From contig JALLLS010000008.1 of assembly GCA_025094145.1 (NCBI GenBank), positions 617,464 to 681,463 on the forward strand: a stretch of 64,000 bases of DNA. The letters are read 5' to 3'. Of this stretch, positions 1 through 13,600 are shown in pieces. How positions within the stretch are numbered: position 1 is the stretch's first letter; each line of letters starts with the position of its first letter. This DNA is from Spinellus fusiger (Eukaryota; Mucoromycota; Mucoromycetes; Mucorales; Phycomycetaceae). The notes beneath the pieces were generated by a model that had not been told where the DNA came from, made no database searches, and saw only the letters and a list, made by a program, of their open reading frames with translations. The position numbers were made by a program, and so were the translations under genes.

Positions 1-2169
1 TATAAGGCTAGTTTAATAGCAGAGGTACTAAAGTTACATGTAAGATGAGAGATGGAAAAGAGTATCAAGGCCATACCTGTTTACCTTTCTCAAGACTCAT
101 AGTTCAACTTGATACAGCCTCTCTGAACTTGAATAACACACACACACGCACACATTATATATATATATAAATATACATATCATAAGATCTGTTTATTGAG
201 TGAACTAAGAGATAATAGACAATAACTCTTCTAACAGAGTTGGAGAGACTTTGCTTTGAAACGATAATGATATTTTCATTGATCGTGGTGGTAACCAAAA
301 AATCCAGACATTAGTTAATGCAAGTGGTAACATTCTTAATATTATTTGAAACCTTTCTTAAACCATCAAGTATACTCCTTTAATTATTGGGAGTTTGGTT
401 TTTATCTGAAGAGTTCGTTTCACTATAGCACTGGAAGAAAAGTACAGAAAGGGAAAAAAAAAGGTGACTAGTTCAGAATTAACCAATAGATATCCTTTTC
501 TTTGCTCGCCTATAATGAGGACAATGGATGACATTTAATATCTGTTTCTGTATCTTAACTCAAACCGGGACCTATCTCTACTCGTTGTCTCATACAAGTA
601 AAAAGCATAGCCACCGATTATGAATTATACACTCAGTAGTTACTTGTAGACAAAATACAGTTTAATAATGCAAATAAATATATGCAAGTGAAAATAAAAG
701 TGCATATAGTTGAAATAACCCAGAAATCATACAGTTAAATACAAATGGGTATGAATTGACAAACACAACAATTAAGGTATAGATCAAAAATAGTGGACTA
801 GTAAAAGAAAAAGTTTCGTTACCTTTATCAAATCATTAAAAAGATAGATCTACCAATATTCTGTTGATAAAAACTACTATCATATTATTGAGCTATGTAT
901 TGTTTTTTCTTTCTTTCAGTGGTTAAGATTCAGAGAAAATAAGCGAGAAACATCTATATTTTAGCTGTAAAGACGGTTATAAATACTTAAATTTTACCCG
1001 CGGTCTTTCAGGCACATTACATAATTATATCATGTGATATAGCTACTTCTATGGACTCTAGACTGGCTCTTGTTCAGCATAATTAGGCCATTGGACGAAT
1101 GACAAGTTAGCAGAGAAGCAAAAAGAAAACTTGGGCTATTTTGCTTATTCTTATATTTATATATTTCTATATATAAAAGGGTTAGGGGAGGGTGATAATT
1201 GAAAGAAATGACGTTTCCAAGTATATTTCATTTATCACTGACTGGACCTTGTTATTGTTATTTCTCTTTTATAACTGAGAAGGCAAAAAGTTAGAAAAGG
1301 CAAAAATAGGCTTCGTTCTGATAGTGAATAGAGGTGTCGACATTTAGTCTTCTTTCTTTTGCTGAATAAAAATGTTCTTCGATCCTCAGCAAAGTCAATA
1401 ACACTAGATAAAATCTTTGCTGCATAATTGGACAGTATTTTAGTTATTACTCGAGTACCGTGCACTGAATACTCAGCTGTTTATGCATAAAAAAACAGCG
1501 TTACATTTATTAGATCTAGTGTTAGTAGATTAAACCTGGAATACACTTGACGTAATAAAGATATAGAAATCACTGCATATATTTCATAGGTGCCACTATG
1601 GATGTTAGACCTTGAATGCATAATATAAAATAGATACAATTCAATCTACCTTTTTCACTTTTTACAGTGGTAGTAGACCCTCTACAGAAAACATATACTA
1701 TCAATAGATAGAATAGTATAATTAAAGGCAGGAAATAGAACAAAAAAAAATAATTAAAGTCTATTTCATAGAATTTCATTTATATTTTGCTTTTCTGTAA
1801 ATCATGCGGAACAATAAGCAAATATGGAGTTTTAAAAAAAGATATATAAAGAGACAAGGGCTGTTTGTATCGGTATTTAACCTCTCCCTGTATTATATTT
1901 ACTACTCGATAAAATGTTCAATAAAATTCTCGATAAAGCAAAGCATCCACACTTCTCACTACGTCACCACAAAAGTACTACAGATGTACCACTGAGATAT
2001 CAAATAGAAGAATATACATGCAAACACAACGATTTTCTAGGTAATATAGGAGAATATTAAAGTATGCATTGATTCAAGAATGAACATACATAAAAGAAAA
2101 CAAACAAACAAAAGAATTCCTATTGTTGTGTGTGTGTGTGTGTGTAAATGAATTGAACAATGTTTGCTT
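1..2169. other. AT-rich intergenic region
   Basis: No gene recognised. It contains a CA/TA microsatellite near 136-170 and a TG run near 2128-2145, otherwise AT-rich sequence. A good splice acceptor (TTTATCTTTCTAG) sits just inside the following gene at about 2180-2192, so an upstream non-coding or short coding exon of the kinase could lie here, but I could not identify it. Confidence 0.5.
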
Positions 2170-3698
<1,529 letters not shown>

Positions 3699-4040
3699 AA
3701 TTAAATCTATACATAATTCCTCATCAATAAAGAGTCAGAAGAATTCTCACTGTAGGTGTAGAATCATTCAGCAGTTTCTTCTATCCACTTGCCATGTTAC
3801 AAAGAAGGAATGTAGCAATAATAGAAAATAAAGTCAGTCCAAAACCCACGTGTCGGGTGTTCATCTCTTGCGAGTCCAAAGGGAAGGGGGTGTCACTTAT
3901 TTGGGTCTTTTTTGTGCTCTACCATAGTCTCGACCTACAATAGTCCTCTATCCTCATAGGTAGGCAGAACTAATCTCGGCGTCGTGTCTGACAGTCTTTT
4001 CACTACAAGAACCATTGTTAGTTCCATCGCGTTAATAAAC
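3699..4040 (+). other. Spacer between PKA and ALG8 genes
   Basis: 342 bp, same-strand neighbours. It should hold the 3' end of the kinase transcript (AATAAAG near 3726, AATAAA-like near 3828) and the promoter of ALG8. No ORF or repeat recognised. Confidence 0.4.
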
Positions 4041-6413
4041 ATGAAAGGCCTGCTCATCACTGGCACGCTTATCAAGCTGCTGCTTATACCAGCCTAGTAA
4101 GTGGGGTGAGCCATGAAAACATGGTCCATAGAGTGTGGAGAGTGCTTTTTCTTCTTCTTCAATAATAGTATGTTAATAAAACAATAAAACAATAAAACAA
4201 TAAAACAATATACATAGTCGCTCCACAGACTTTGAAGTTCATCGCAACTGGCTTGCCATTACCCACAGTCTTCCCATGTCTCAATGGTACACTGAGGTAG
4301 TATCTGGTACTGTTTATCACTATGCTTACATGGGGTTATAGAATACATCTGAATGGACATTGGATTACCCGCCCTTATTTGCGTGGTTTGAGAAGTTTTT
4401 AAGCCTTTTTGCCTCTCTCATTGATCCAGATATGCTTGTCATTAACAATCTAAATTATGCAAGTACTTCTACTGTTCTATTTCAAAGAGCCACTGTCATG
4501 CTAAGTGAATTGGTTCTTTATTGGGCTCTTACAAGGTAAAATAGCCCGCGTATTATTAGTATAAAAAAGATGGACTCAATGTACAATGAACTATTAGATA
4601 TATCAAATACTGTGGACAGAAATATGTGCATTGGATTCTAGCGGGTGCTCTTTTTCTACATCCTGGTCTATTCATTGTTGATCATATCCTTTTTAAACAG
4701 TGCCATTGACAGCTCTCTATACTATAGTACTATACTATCTTTGACGGTTATCCACATATTCATTTTCAGTACAATGGATTCCTTTATGGCATACTTGTAT
4801 TGTCTATTGTAGAGGCCAAAAGAGTAAGTGAACTAGAAAACAACAAGAGTAGCTTATTTTTATCATAAGAATCACTTGCTGGCTTCAGGCATACTGTTTG
4901 CCATTCTTCTCAATTTCAAGCATATTTATCTCTACATGGCACCTGCTTATTTTGTCTATCTATTAAAAGCCTATTGCTTTGTACCAATTCCTCTCAGCAA
5001 TAGCCAAAAGGACAGAGCCAATGGTAAGCATGTAGTATGGATAACACCGTGGATACGTTATAGCATGCTTATATTAATATATAATAAGCATCTCATGTAC
5101 AGAATGACAAATTCTCTTTTCAACGGATTATTCTGCTTGGAAGTAGTGTTGTTGGTGTATTTGCAGTATCACTTGGTCCTTTTGTCTACATGAATCAGCT
5201 CCCAAACTTAATAGGCCGTCTTTTTCCATTTACGCGTGGTTTATGCCATGCTTATTGGGCTCCAAACTTCTGGGCACTCTATGCAGCCACGGACAGACTA
5301 TTGATTCTGGGTAAGTGAATTGATAAACAGCACCAATCCATTTATATCAACTCTCTACATTCTCTACATTATGCCTGTCTATCTCTCTTTATAACTGATA
5401 TTGGTTTGATCTACTCTATACCTAGTGGCTAAACTACTCAAATGGCCATTGAATGAGATAGCCTTGGGTTCAATGACAAGGGGATACGTGGGAGACACGC
5501 AATTCGCTCTTTTGCCTGCTATTGAGGCAAAACACACAATGATCATCACAGTTCTTGTTCAATTGGTAAGTAAATACCTTTTGTGCATTAATAAGTTAAA
5601 TAAAGGAATATTGGCATATCAAAGGCCGTGCTTCAGGTTGTATGGCGCAAACCAACCTTTGATAACTTTTTATCCTCTTTGACCCTCTGTACATTCGCCT
5701 CCTATCTATTTGGATGGCATGTTCATGAGAAAGCAATTATGATCATACTGGTCCCATTTAGGTAAGCTATGTCTTCTATTGGGTATAGGCTTGTGTTTCT
5801 ATGGATGCCTATATAAATCCAAAAAGAAGATACAAGAAAAGAGGGAGAGGGGGAGGGGAGGTGAAGTATAATTCAAATATATTCATTTCTGTACTCCTCC
5901 ACTATTTAGCTTAATGGCTGCAAACAGCAAACTACACCTGCGTCTATTTATTCTTCTCAGCTGTTCAGCAATCTATTCTTTATTTCCACTTTTATTCAAG
6001 CCTACAGGTACTTTGCATGGCTTGAATTGTGGCTGTTCATATAGGCTGTGGCCACTCATCACCAATGCTGTATAGAAACACCTGTGAAAGCATCGCTTAG
6101 TTTATTATGGGTGATCACTGTTATTCCTGGCCTGACACGCTGTTTGAATACGTAAGTGATAAGGCATTTTCCTATTATATATTTATCATTGTTACGATAT
6201 AGGTCGGTGAGAGATGTATTGACTCCTATTGAGATATACTACATTGCTGGATTTATTGGTGTGCAATTCTATATAGATATAGGGCACTATGTGTTGTTTG
6301 GTGCAGAACGCTTTGAATTTCTACCTCTTATGCTTACAAGTGTGTATTGTTCTGTGGGAATCATTTATAGCTGGGGGCTGTTTACTATTCATTTTCTAAA
6401 AGGACGCTTATGA
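4041..6413 (+). CDS. ALG8: Dolichyl-P-Glc:Glc1Man9GlcNAc2-PP-dolichol alpha-1,3-glucosyltransferase
   Basis: ER-membrane enzyme that adds the second glucose to the lipid-linked oligosaccharide for N-glycosylation. Exons: 4041-4096, 4218-4296, 4342-4535, 4598-4683, 4756-4823, 4870-5031 (or 5034), 5103-5310, 5426-5565, 5637-5761, 5910-6007, 6076-6151, 6203-6413; about 500 residues, close to the usual family length. Family signatures: [18 protein letters not shown] near the N terminus (the luminal catalytic loop of ALG6/ALG8), [28 protein letters not shown], and [20 protein letters not shown], which is ALG8-specific rather than ALG6. The chain is multi-pass hydrophobic throughout. Eleven introns, all in frame; the fourth (4684-4755) is AT-AC. 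The donor of the sixth is ambiguous (GTAGTA at 5032 or GTATGG at 5035). The start ATG directly precedes the conserved KLLLIPAY. Confidence 0.93.
4684..4755 (+). other. Minor-spliceosome (U12-type) AT-AC intron in ALG8
   Basis: 72-bp intron beginning ATATCCTTTT, a full match to the U12 AT-AC donor consensus, and ending TTATCCAC. A branch-site-like ATCTTTGAC lies about 12 nt before the end, the short distance typical of U12 introns. No GT-AG choice restores the frame here. Removing this segment joins GAT C to AT ATT CAT to give [10 protein letters not shown], the conserved ALG8 peptide. Confidence 0.85.
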
Positions 6414-6757
6414 GGGCATAAAGCGTGGTCCTAGTAAAGCATAAAAAGGATCAATAAATAGAATATATACTACCAAAATGTTTATCTAGTATTTAACTAA
6501 TAGCAAACGAACGACCCAGGAGATGGATTCAAGGCTATTTTTTGATATAAATATCATGGTTAATTCATGGCTCTCTTTATCACCTTTTTTCTTTTCTTCA
6601 GATCAAATAGTAATTAGAAACATCAAATAGTAATAGGAAACATCAGAAAGTTTATATCCACATCACTGCATCACTACATTTCCTTTACCTCTTCTACCTT
6701 GTTCATCTCCCCTCGTCTCCTTGTCGTTCTGATCATTGTTGTTTCGCCTTCAAGAAT
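6414..6757 (+). other. Spacer between ALG8 and the glucose-type transporter
   Basis: 344 bp between same-strand genes. It contains an imperfect direct repeat (ATCAAATAGTAATTAGAAAC / ATCAAATAGTAATAGGAAAC, 6601-6640). C/T-rich sequence with CTCCCCTCGTCTCC precedes the ATG and is probably promoter and 5' leader. Nothing else recognised. Confidence 0.4.
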
Positions 6758-8438
6758 ATGGATTCGCGTGAATTAAAGACACCGGTTTATATGTTCTATT
6801 GTGTAGTGATTGCATGTTTAACATCTTTCAGCAATGGTTGGGTCATTGGATCACCCAATGTTCCGGGAGAAATAACACATCACTGTGAAAACGGTGACCA
6901 GCGACACGACAACCCTGCATTTCCTGACTGTATTCCAATGTCAACTGCGCTATGGTAGCTACACACTTTTTTCTTTCTTTCTTTTTTTTCTTTCTTTTTT
7001 TTCTTTTCTTCTTTTTTCTTTTTTTTTCGTTGTCCTTTTATCAATAAGATGAATACCATTCCATATTTCTACACAGACTAAAAGAAAAGAGTTACACTGT
7101 AGGGGGTTTGCTGTCTCTTCATTTTGCATAGGTGGTTTGATAGGCAGTCTTTGGGGTGGCATGATACAAACCAAGATTGGTCGAAAAAGAACAATCATGT
7201 TCAATACTGCAGGGTTTATTCTTGGTGGACTATTCGTAGGGCTTTCAGTCAACGTGGAAATGTTTATTTTAGGACGTATCTTTTGTGGTATTTCCTGTGG
7301 CCTTGGGTCTTTAGTAGTGCCCACCTATATTGGAGAAATCTCTACGATTCGTTCTCGAGGAGCCATGGGTTCATGCAACCAATTTTTTATTGTTATTGGC
7401 ATCTTTATGTCTTCTGTCATTGGCCTTCCGTTGGCTCATGTTTCTCTTTGGCGTATCAATTATGCAGTCGTGGCTATCCCTGCTCTTCTTCAATGGGTGT
7501 TGATAGGCACATGTGTTGAGTCACCACGATGGCTTATTTCTGTGAACCGCACAAGTGAAGCCAGAGAATGTCTCCAGAAGCTTCGAAAAGAGGCAGCCAT
7601 TGATGTAGAATTTAATGACATGATGAAAGGACATTTAGGAGAAGGGTATAGGGATCCGTCAGTGAAAAGCAGAAACCTGGACATAAAGACAGCAGATGTC
7701 CAAGTATCAGAGACAGTTGAGACAGAAAAAACAGAAAAAAATGCACCTGTTGAAGAAGAAATCTACACTACCAATGATGCTGTGGAAGGAGTGCATGATG
7801 GAAAGGAAAGCATGAGTATCTATCAAGTGTTTAAAGATCCCACTATCCGCCCCATCTCTTGGACAATCCTCACGCTGCATGCTATTCAACAACTGGTAGG
7901 CATGAATGCCACCATGTATTATTCCACTACTGTCTTTTCCACTGCCTTTGATCCTACTATGTCTCAATTGATGACGATTATGACTACAGTGGTTAACTTT
8001 TTAGTGACGATTGTTACGGTGACTTTGATCGACAGAATGGGAAGAAGACCTCTTCTTTTGATAGCTGAAGCTGGAGCCTCCATCTTCTCCATTACATTTG
8101 TCATTGGATACCGCCTCAATATTCCGCCTCTGCTAGTAACATCTGTGTTTGGCTACGTGGCGTCTTTTGCTGTTGGTATAGGTCCCATTCCTTGGCTTCT
8201 GACTTCGGAAATGACACCTACCTATGCTTCTTCTAGTGTGGGTGCTGCTGCTACAGCCATGAACTGGGCTATGAATTTCTTGATTGGACAGACCTTCCCT
8301 GTCATCTTTGCAGCTATTGGTGGCTACTCATTTGCTATCTTTGCTGTGGTCTCTATGCTTGCCTTTCTATTTACATTCTTCAAAGTGCCTGAGACCAAGA
8401 ACAAATCTATTGAAGACATTGTACGAGGATTTCAGTAG
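6758..8438 (+). CDS. Facilitative glucose-type sugar transporter (MFS, GLUT/SLC2-like)
   Basis: Predicted plasma-membrane sugar transporter of 510 residues from two exons (6758-6954 and 7103-8438) around a 148-bp pyrimidine-rich intron. Splicing joins MSTALW to GFAVSSFCIGGLIGSLWGG in frame. Sugar-porter signatures: GRKRTIMF in the TM2-3 loop, VESPRWL after TM6, DRMGRRPLLL in the TM8-9 loop, GPIPWLLTSEM in TM10 and VPETKNKS after TM12. The central cytosolic loop is long and acidic (about residues 195-250). The layout (PIPW, QQLVGMNATMYYS) is closer to animal-type GLUTs than to yeast HXT hexose carriers, but substrate cannot be told from sequence. Start chosen as the first in-frame ATG, just before a hydrophobic TM1. 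Confidence 0.9.
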
Positions 8439-8674
8439 TTCAATAAGAATGGAGAGGTAGTTTTATTATTTTTATTCTTATTATTCTACTGCCTTGAATG
8501 GTAGAACATGCATGTATGTTCTTTATTCCAATACCCACATTTATTTCCATGCCTTTTAACAAGTCTATCTTGTTTTTTTTTCCTGTTTTCTTTTGTATCT
8601 ATCCCTTTTGCAAAAATAAATGTATTTTGTTTTCATGTTTTGTCTGTTCTTCTGTTGCATTCCTGCGGATAAAA

Positions 8675-8785
8675 CATAACTTATAAAGCATAACCTATAA
8701 AAAATCATATATAAAACATCATCTATAAAGCATCATCTATAAAGCATAACCTATAAAACATCATCTATAAAACATAACAACCAAT
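8675..8785. repeat. Irregular 14-16 bp tandem repeat
   Basis: Seven or so units of the form CATAACCTATAAAA / CATCATCTATAAAG in a row. Non-coding; each unit carries a TATAAA-like core. Confidence 0.7.
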
Positions 8786-9278
8786 TGACATTTAATATCT
8801 TTCTCGTAACAATCACAGTGAATAAGCGCAATGACGTTTGCTGCCATGACTTGTCTATTCTGTGTCACTTCTCGTGATAGATATGCCTATAAAAAGAAAT
8901 TATCTACTTGAAGTAGCGAATAAGAGTGGTCCATTTATAGCCGCGGTGACGGAATGGTGGTGAGTCGGTGACACTTTATCACCAAGGAGACGATCATCTG
9001 GCTTGCGTCTTCCATTCCATGCCTGTCTAGAACTGTCTAGGATGACATGTATGGCTGCGTGTGGATGAGAAATAGAGAAAGGAATCTGCTGTCAAAAGTG
9101 AAAAGGTGGAATTCCATAGGTGCATGCATGCATCGACATTTATCCATGCTGTAGAAAAGAAGAAAAGATAAACAAGCCCACATTTGCTATGGACCTTGGC
9201 TGTGATGGAAACTCAATGGCTTCATCCAAGTGACCGCAGTGGACCACATGATAAAGCAGAGTCACGTTAAGGAGGGCT

Positions 9279-9287
9279 AATAAATAG
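9279..9287 (+). promoter_or_regulatory. TATA-like element of the protease gene
   Basis: AATAAATAG lies about 45 bp before the protease ATG, followed by a CT-rich stretch. Position suggests a core promoter, by inference only. Confidence 0.3.
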
Positions 9288-9330
9288 ACGCCTTTCTTTT
9301 CCACTCTCTTAGTATCCTCTTATCCACCCC

Positions 9331-10750
9331 ATGGTTAAATTATCTCTTCTCTCTTCTGCCATTCTTCTCTTTACAGGCGCAGTCACTGCCTTTCCTACTT
9401 ACTCGGATGCTCCCTTGGCACCTCTTTACATTTCCCCAGAGGCAGAGGCAGTGACAGGCAGCTACATTGTTGTTCTCAAGGATGAAGTCAGCACCAATGA
9501 AGTTCATGCTCACTGTGATAAGATTGGACGCTTTATCAAGAGGGATGTTGCTGACACCTATTTGGATCCTCTTGCTGCCTCTGGTATTAAATTCACCTAC
9601 AACATGCCTGGATTGAAGGGCTATGCTGGTCGTTTTGATGAGAGTGTGTTGAACCATATCAGACGCCTTCCTGATGTAAGTAGTCTATTTATCTATTTAT
9701 CTATTATCTATTTATTCACACTCTCCTCTGCTCTCTCTTTCTGTGTCCAGGTTGCCTATGTCGAGCATGATACAATGATGTATGCATCTGAACTCCAGCG
9801 TAGTGCTCCTTGGGGCCTGTCTCGTATCTCCCACCGTGATGCTCTGACTCTCAGAACATTCAGCAAATATGAATACGAGGGAAGAGGCGGTGAAGGCATC
9901 AAGGTCTACGTCATTGACACTGGTATTAATGTTGAACACGTGGACTTCGAGGGTCGTGCTGAGTGGGGTATTACCATGGCTGAGGGTGACCCCGATGTCG
10001 ACGGTAACGGTCACGGTACTCACTGCTCAGGCACGATTGCTGGAAAGAAATATGGTGTGGCTAAAAAGGCACATCCTGTGGCTGTCAAGGTGCTCAGCTC
10101 CAGTGGCTCCGGTAAGAACTCCTGGGTGCTTGCTGGTGTCAATTGGGCCATTGAGCAGCACGAAGCCGATGCACACAATGCCAAGAAGAATGGCAGAGTG
10201 TACAAGGGTGCTGTAGCTAACATGAGTCTTGGTGGTGGCAAGTCACGTGTCTTGGATGAGGCCGTCAATAACGTAAGTGACATGGCCATGGGTCTCCAAG
10301 TACTTTACTAAGCAACATCTCTTATGCCATCTGTAGGCTGTTGAAAGTGGTATGGTGTTTGCTGTAGCTGCTGGTAACGACAACCGTGATGCCTGTAACT
10401 ACTCTCCTGCTGCTGCTGAACTAGCCATCACCACGGGTGCTTCCGACATTAGTGACACCCGTGCCTATTTCTCCAACTTTGGTACTTGTGTTGACGTATT
10501 TGCTCCTGGTTTGAACATTCTCTCTACCTGGACTGGAAGCAAGACAGCTACCAACACTATCTCTGGTACTTCCATGGCCTCTCCTCATGTTGCTGGTTTG
10601 GCTGCCTACTTCTTGAGTCTTGAAAAGGAACAAGTGTCTCCCCAATACATCAAGGACAAGATCCTTAATCTGAGCACTTCTGGAAAACTTAGTAATGTTG
10701 GCAAGGGATCTCCCAACTTGCTCATCTTCAACAACCACACTGAAAAATAG
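9331..10750 (+). CDS. Subtilisin-family serine protease (proteinase K/cerevisin type) with I9 propeptide
   Basis: Secreted or vacuolar endopeptidase of 426 residues from three exons (9331-9675, 9751-10272, 10337-10750). Residues 1-20 form a signal peptide (MVKLSLLSSAILLFTGAVTA). An inhibitor-I9 propeptide follows, with GSYIVVLKDEV near 43-53 and VAYVEHD at its end. Mature domain starts about SAPWGLSRISHR. Catalytic Asp171 (VIDTGI), His203 (GNGHGTHCSGT), oxyanion Asn303 (AAGNDN) and Ser368 (SGTSMASPH) are all present, so it should be active. No C-terminal extension or GPI signal. The first intron is 75 bp and free of stops, so an unspliced reading would look like an in-frame insertion; removing it restores LPDVAYVEHD. 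Codon use is more GC-rich and C-ending than neighbours, which suggests high expression. Confidence 0.95.
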
Positions 10751-11090
10751 GTGTTCTCTTTCTCTATCTTACTACTTTGTTTATGTTTCTCTCCCCTCCA
10801 TTCCCATAGTGATGACCAAATCAACTTCACTGAATAAATAACAGCTGCCATAAACAGCACTGTATATAAGTAATATCCACAATGTCTATATGTAAAGTGA
10901 TGAAACAAAGAAAAATAAGCTTGGCTTAGAACACCAGCCCAAGGAAACATGGATAAAACAGGCAGTGTCTCAGTGTAGTACCGAAAATAACACTATGAAT
11001 CGGGTTTTAGTATTAAGGGGAAGAGGCATAAACCTCAAATTGTTTATCCATAGTGTTGGTGCCACCCACACGTTAAAAAAAAGTCGCTTA
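10751..11090 (+). other. 3' flank of the protease gene
   Basis: AT-rich; AATAAA near 10832 is a plausible polyadenylation signal. No ORF recognised. Confidence 0.35.
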
Positions 11091-11103
11091 CCCCTTGTTC
11101 TTT

Positions 11104-11385
11104 AGCAACAACAACAACAATAACAACAACAGTGATAATAGGAATAGGAATAGGAATAGGAATAACAATAATAACAATAATAACAATAATAACAATAATA
11201 ACAATAATAACAATAATAACAATAATAACAATAATAACAATAATAACAATAATAACAATAATAACAATAATAACAATAATAACAATAATAACAATAATAA
11301 CTACAATAACAATAATAACTACAATAACAATAATAACAATAATAACTACAATAACTACAATAACTACAATAACTACAATAACTTC
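11104..11385. repeat. 9-bp minisatellite (AATAATAAC)n
   Basis: About 280 bp of nearly perfect AATAATAAC units, flanked on the left by four GGAATA units and on the right by ACTACAATA variants. All frames are open because the repeat lacks stops in most frames; apparent poly-Asn, poly-Leu or Ile-Thr reading frames are artefacts. Confidence 0.95.
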
Positions 11386-12344
11386 ATGTTAATTAATAAA
11401 CAGATGCACCTATAATAAATATCTTGTTGGCATCTCATTAGTATAGAAATAAACACCACTCTCTATAGCAAAGAGAATTCTACTAAGAAACTCGTGCTGA
11501 ACATTGGCGCGTAATCAGGCGATAAAGGGAGAAGTAAAGCCAAGGCACCCAAACAATGGGCGAGAGAAAGAAAGCTTCTGTTGTATTTAATATTCCGCTA
11601 CTCTGTGTACATCTTTGATATTTATCACACAAAGAAAGAGATAATAATATGTCTCAATAGGAAAGAATAAGAGTTACATGATTGGATAATCGTAGAAATA
11701 CAATAACCTTGGCTTTTTGAATAATAGATGGGTGAATAAACAGATAGAGTGACAAGGTACATTCTTATGGTTAATATGTATGATGTAGAGTACTTTTGAT
11801 GCCATGGACTTCTTGGTGGTTGTGTGACACGTCTTTAACACTGGAAAGATCGAGGTGTGTGTCATCTTCCACATTGAAAAGGATAAGCCCATCCCATTGA
11901 ACATCCAAATTCAAGGCATTATGAACAAAGGCAAGATATCTTGTTATATGTAGACTGCATTATCTTACGACAAGGACAAACTAGTCAATTCACTCAACCA
12001 AAAATAAGCATATCAGCTATAAAGGTATTATTGTGTACAAAAATCTCCCAATAAGCTCTTGATGAGTGAATAAAAAAGGGCTATAGTAGAACAGAATGGT
12101 AGAACCCTTGTTTGACTATCAATTAAATACAATTTAAAAATTTGATTAAGGCAAATGCCATGGGGAATATTTGTGAATAGAAATAGTATACAATAATGAT
12201 TCGTATCGAGATGCTAGGTCTCTTAGTGTCTTTATTTTCTTCATGGAATAGCAAGAAGCTGTCTATAATGAATATAAAAACAATGTCTTGTATACAGCTC
12301 ACTAGACTTTTGTGCAAATGATTCTACCTTTACCCGAGGGCATA

Positions 12345-12500
12345 GACTCTTATAGGCCCTAGTAGACTTATCTACAGTTGAATAGACCTGAATAGACCCT
12401 CCTAGGCTTTCATTTAGTTGATTGGCCTTTTATGCAGATGAGTAGATCTTAATAGATCTTAATAGACCCTAATGGACCTTGATGGACTTTAATAGATCTG
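12345..12500. repeat. Degenerate TAGACC/TAGATC repeat
   Basis: At least ten loosely spaced AATAGACC, AGTAGACTT and AATAGATCTT motifs in about 155 bp. Irregular spacing suggests an old, decayed tandem array. Confidence 0.5.
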
Positions 12501-13548
12501 GATCTACTTGATACAACGAAGAAAGGCCTATTGGTGTTGACAAGGACACCCTTTTTATTACCAAATTGTTCTTATTTATCTATGATCTTATAAATATATA
12601 AAAAGGGGGGAGAGAGGTTTTCTACTACCAAAGAACGTGGAATCACCTTCAACTAGCCGTTAACTTGACATATAAGATCAACGAAAGAACCCTCCAAGAA
12701 TCTGTGATAAGCATTTATCTAAAAAAAGGTCAACCCACGTTCCTATATTCCTAATGAGAACTGTCATAATTAAAGTCTGACCAAGAAGATTATATACTAA
12801 ACTTAAAAAGTTGAAAATAAACCATGTGTGGTCTATACAATTCTACATGAAAAAGAAAGTAGCATGTCTTTATGAAAATAAAGCAGATCAGAAAATGATC
12901 GTTTTCTTAATGAGTTGTTTTCTCTATAGATGAACAGTATGAATGTATAATAAAGGTAATTAATAAATGACTGTTATCATTAGGTACCGCAATAGCATTA
13001 TCTTTCAATGTAGATACAGTGGCATTAAGAGTGTAACAAAAGAATGTTAGACAAACACCATTTTCTATTGACTGTAGAATCCACAAACTTTTGGAATAAA
13101 TATGCTTAAGTAATAATCACATATTAAGAAGAATCCATAGATAGATCATTTGTCTTGTAACCTACAAATAAACACAGATCCTCTAAGGATTACCTTTTTC
13201 TATCCAATATCCACACATACAGACCACCAGTGTTTAAAGAGAGTGTACAAGTTTAGAATAGAGACTATGAATTTGTATTGGTAATAATATCACCTGATAA
13301 ATAATAAGTGGTGTAGCGATCTATTAGAATCATTTGCTATGGCTTGATTAGAGTCTATTCGAAAGGTGTAAGTTGATGTGCGAACAAACCACGTGTCTTT
13401 ACGGCGCCTTGATTTACTGTTATTTAGAACCAATTCTCTTTTTTTCTTTTTTACTTTCTGAGGCTATATGGGCTTGTTTATAAGAAATAGAGATGCTTCG
13501 GCAGGTGCTTGGTTATCATTTTGAGCCATCCTTTATTTCTTTCTTATG

Positions 13549-13600
13549 ATTTCCTGTAATTTCCTGTAATTTCCTGTAATTTCCTGTAATTTCCTCTAAT
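13549..13600. repeat. 10-bp tandem repeat
   Basis: Five units of ATTTCCTGTA, the last diverged (ATTTCCTCTA). Non-coding. Confidence 0.85.

Larger units (their letters stand above)
8439..9330 (+). other. Intergenic region between transporter and protease
   Basis: Holds the 3' end of the transporter transcript, an irregular CATAACCTATAAA repeat (8675-8785), then GC-richer sequence leading into the protease promoter. No convincing ORF. Confidence 0.4.

Noticed and set aside
487..496. Another ATATCCTTTT, possible U12 donor
   Set aside because: It lies in AT-rich intergenic DNA with no flanking coding frame and no paired branch/AC end.
11088..11415. Long poly-Asn, poly-Leu and Ile-Thr reading frames on both strands
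   Set aside because: They are translations of the AATAATAAC minisatellite; several frames are open at once and no flanking coding signal exists.
13549..13600. Spaced-repeat array resembling CRISPR
   Set aside because: Units are contiguous 10-mers with no spacers, and the genome is eukaryotic.
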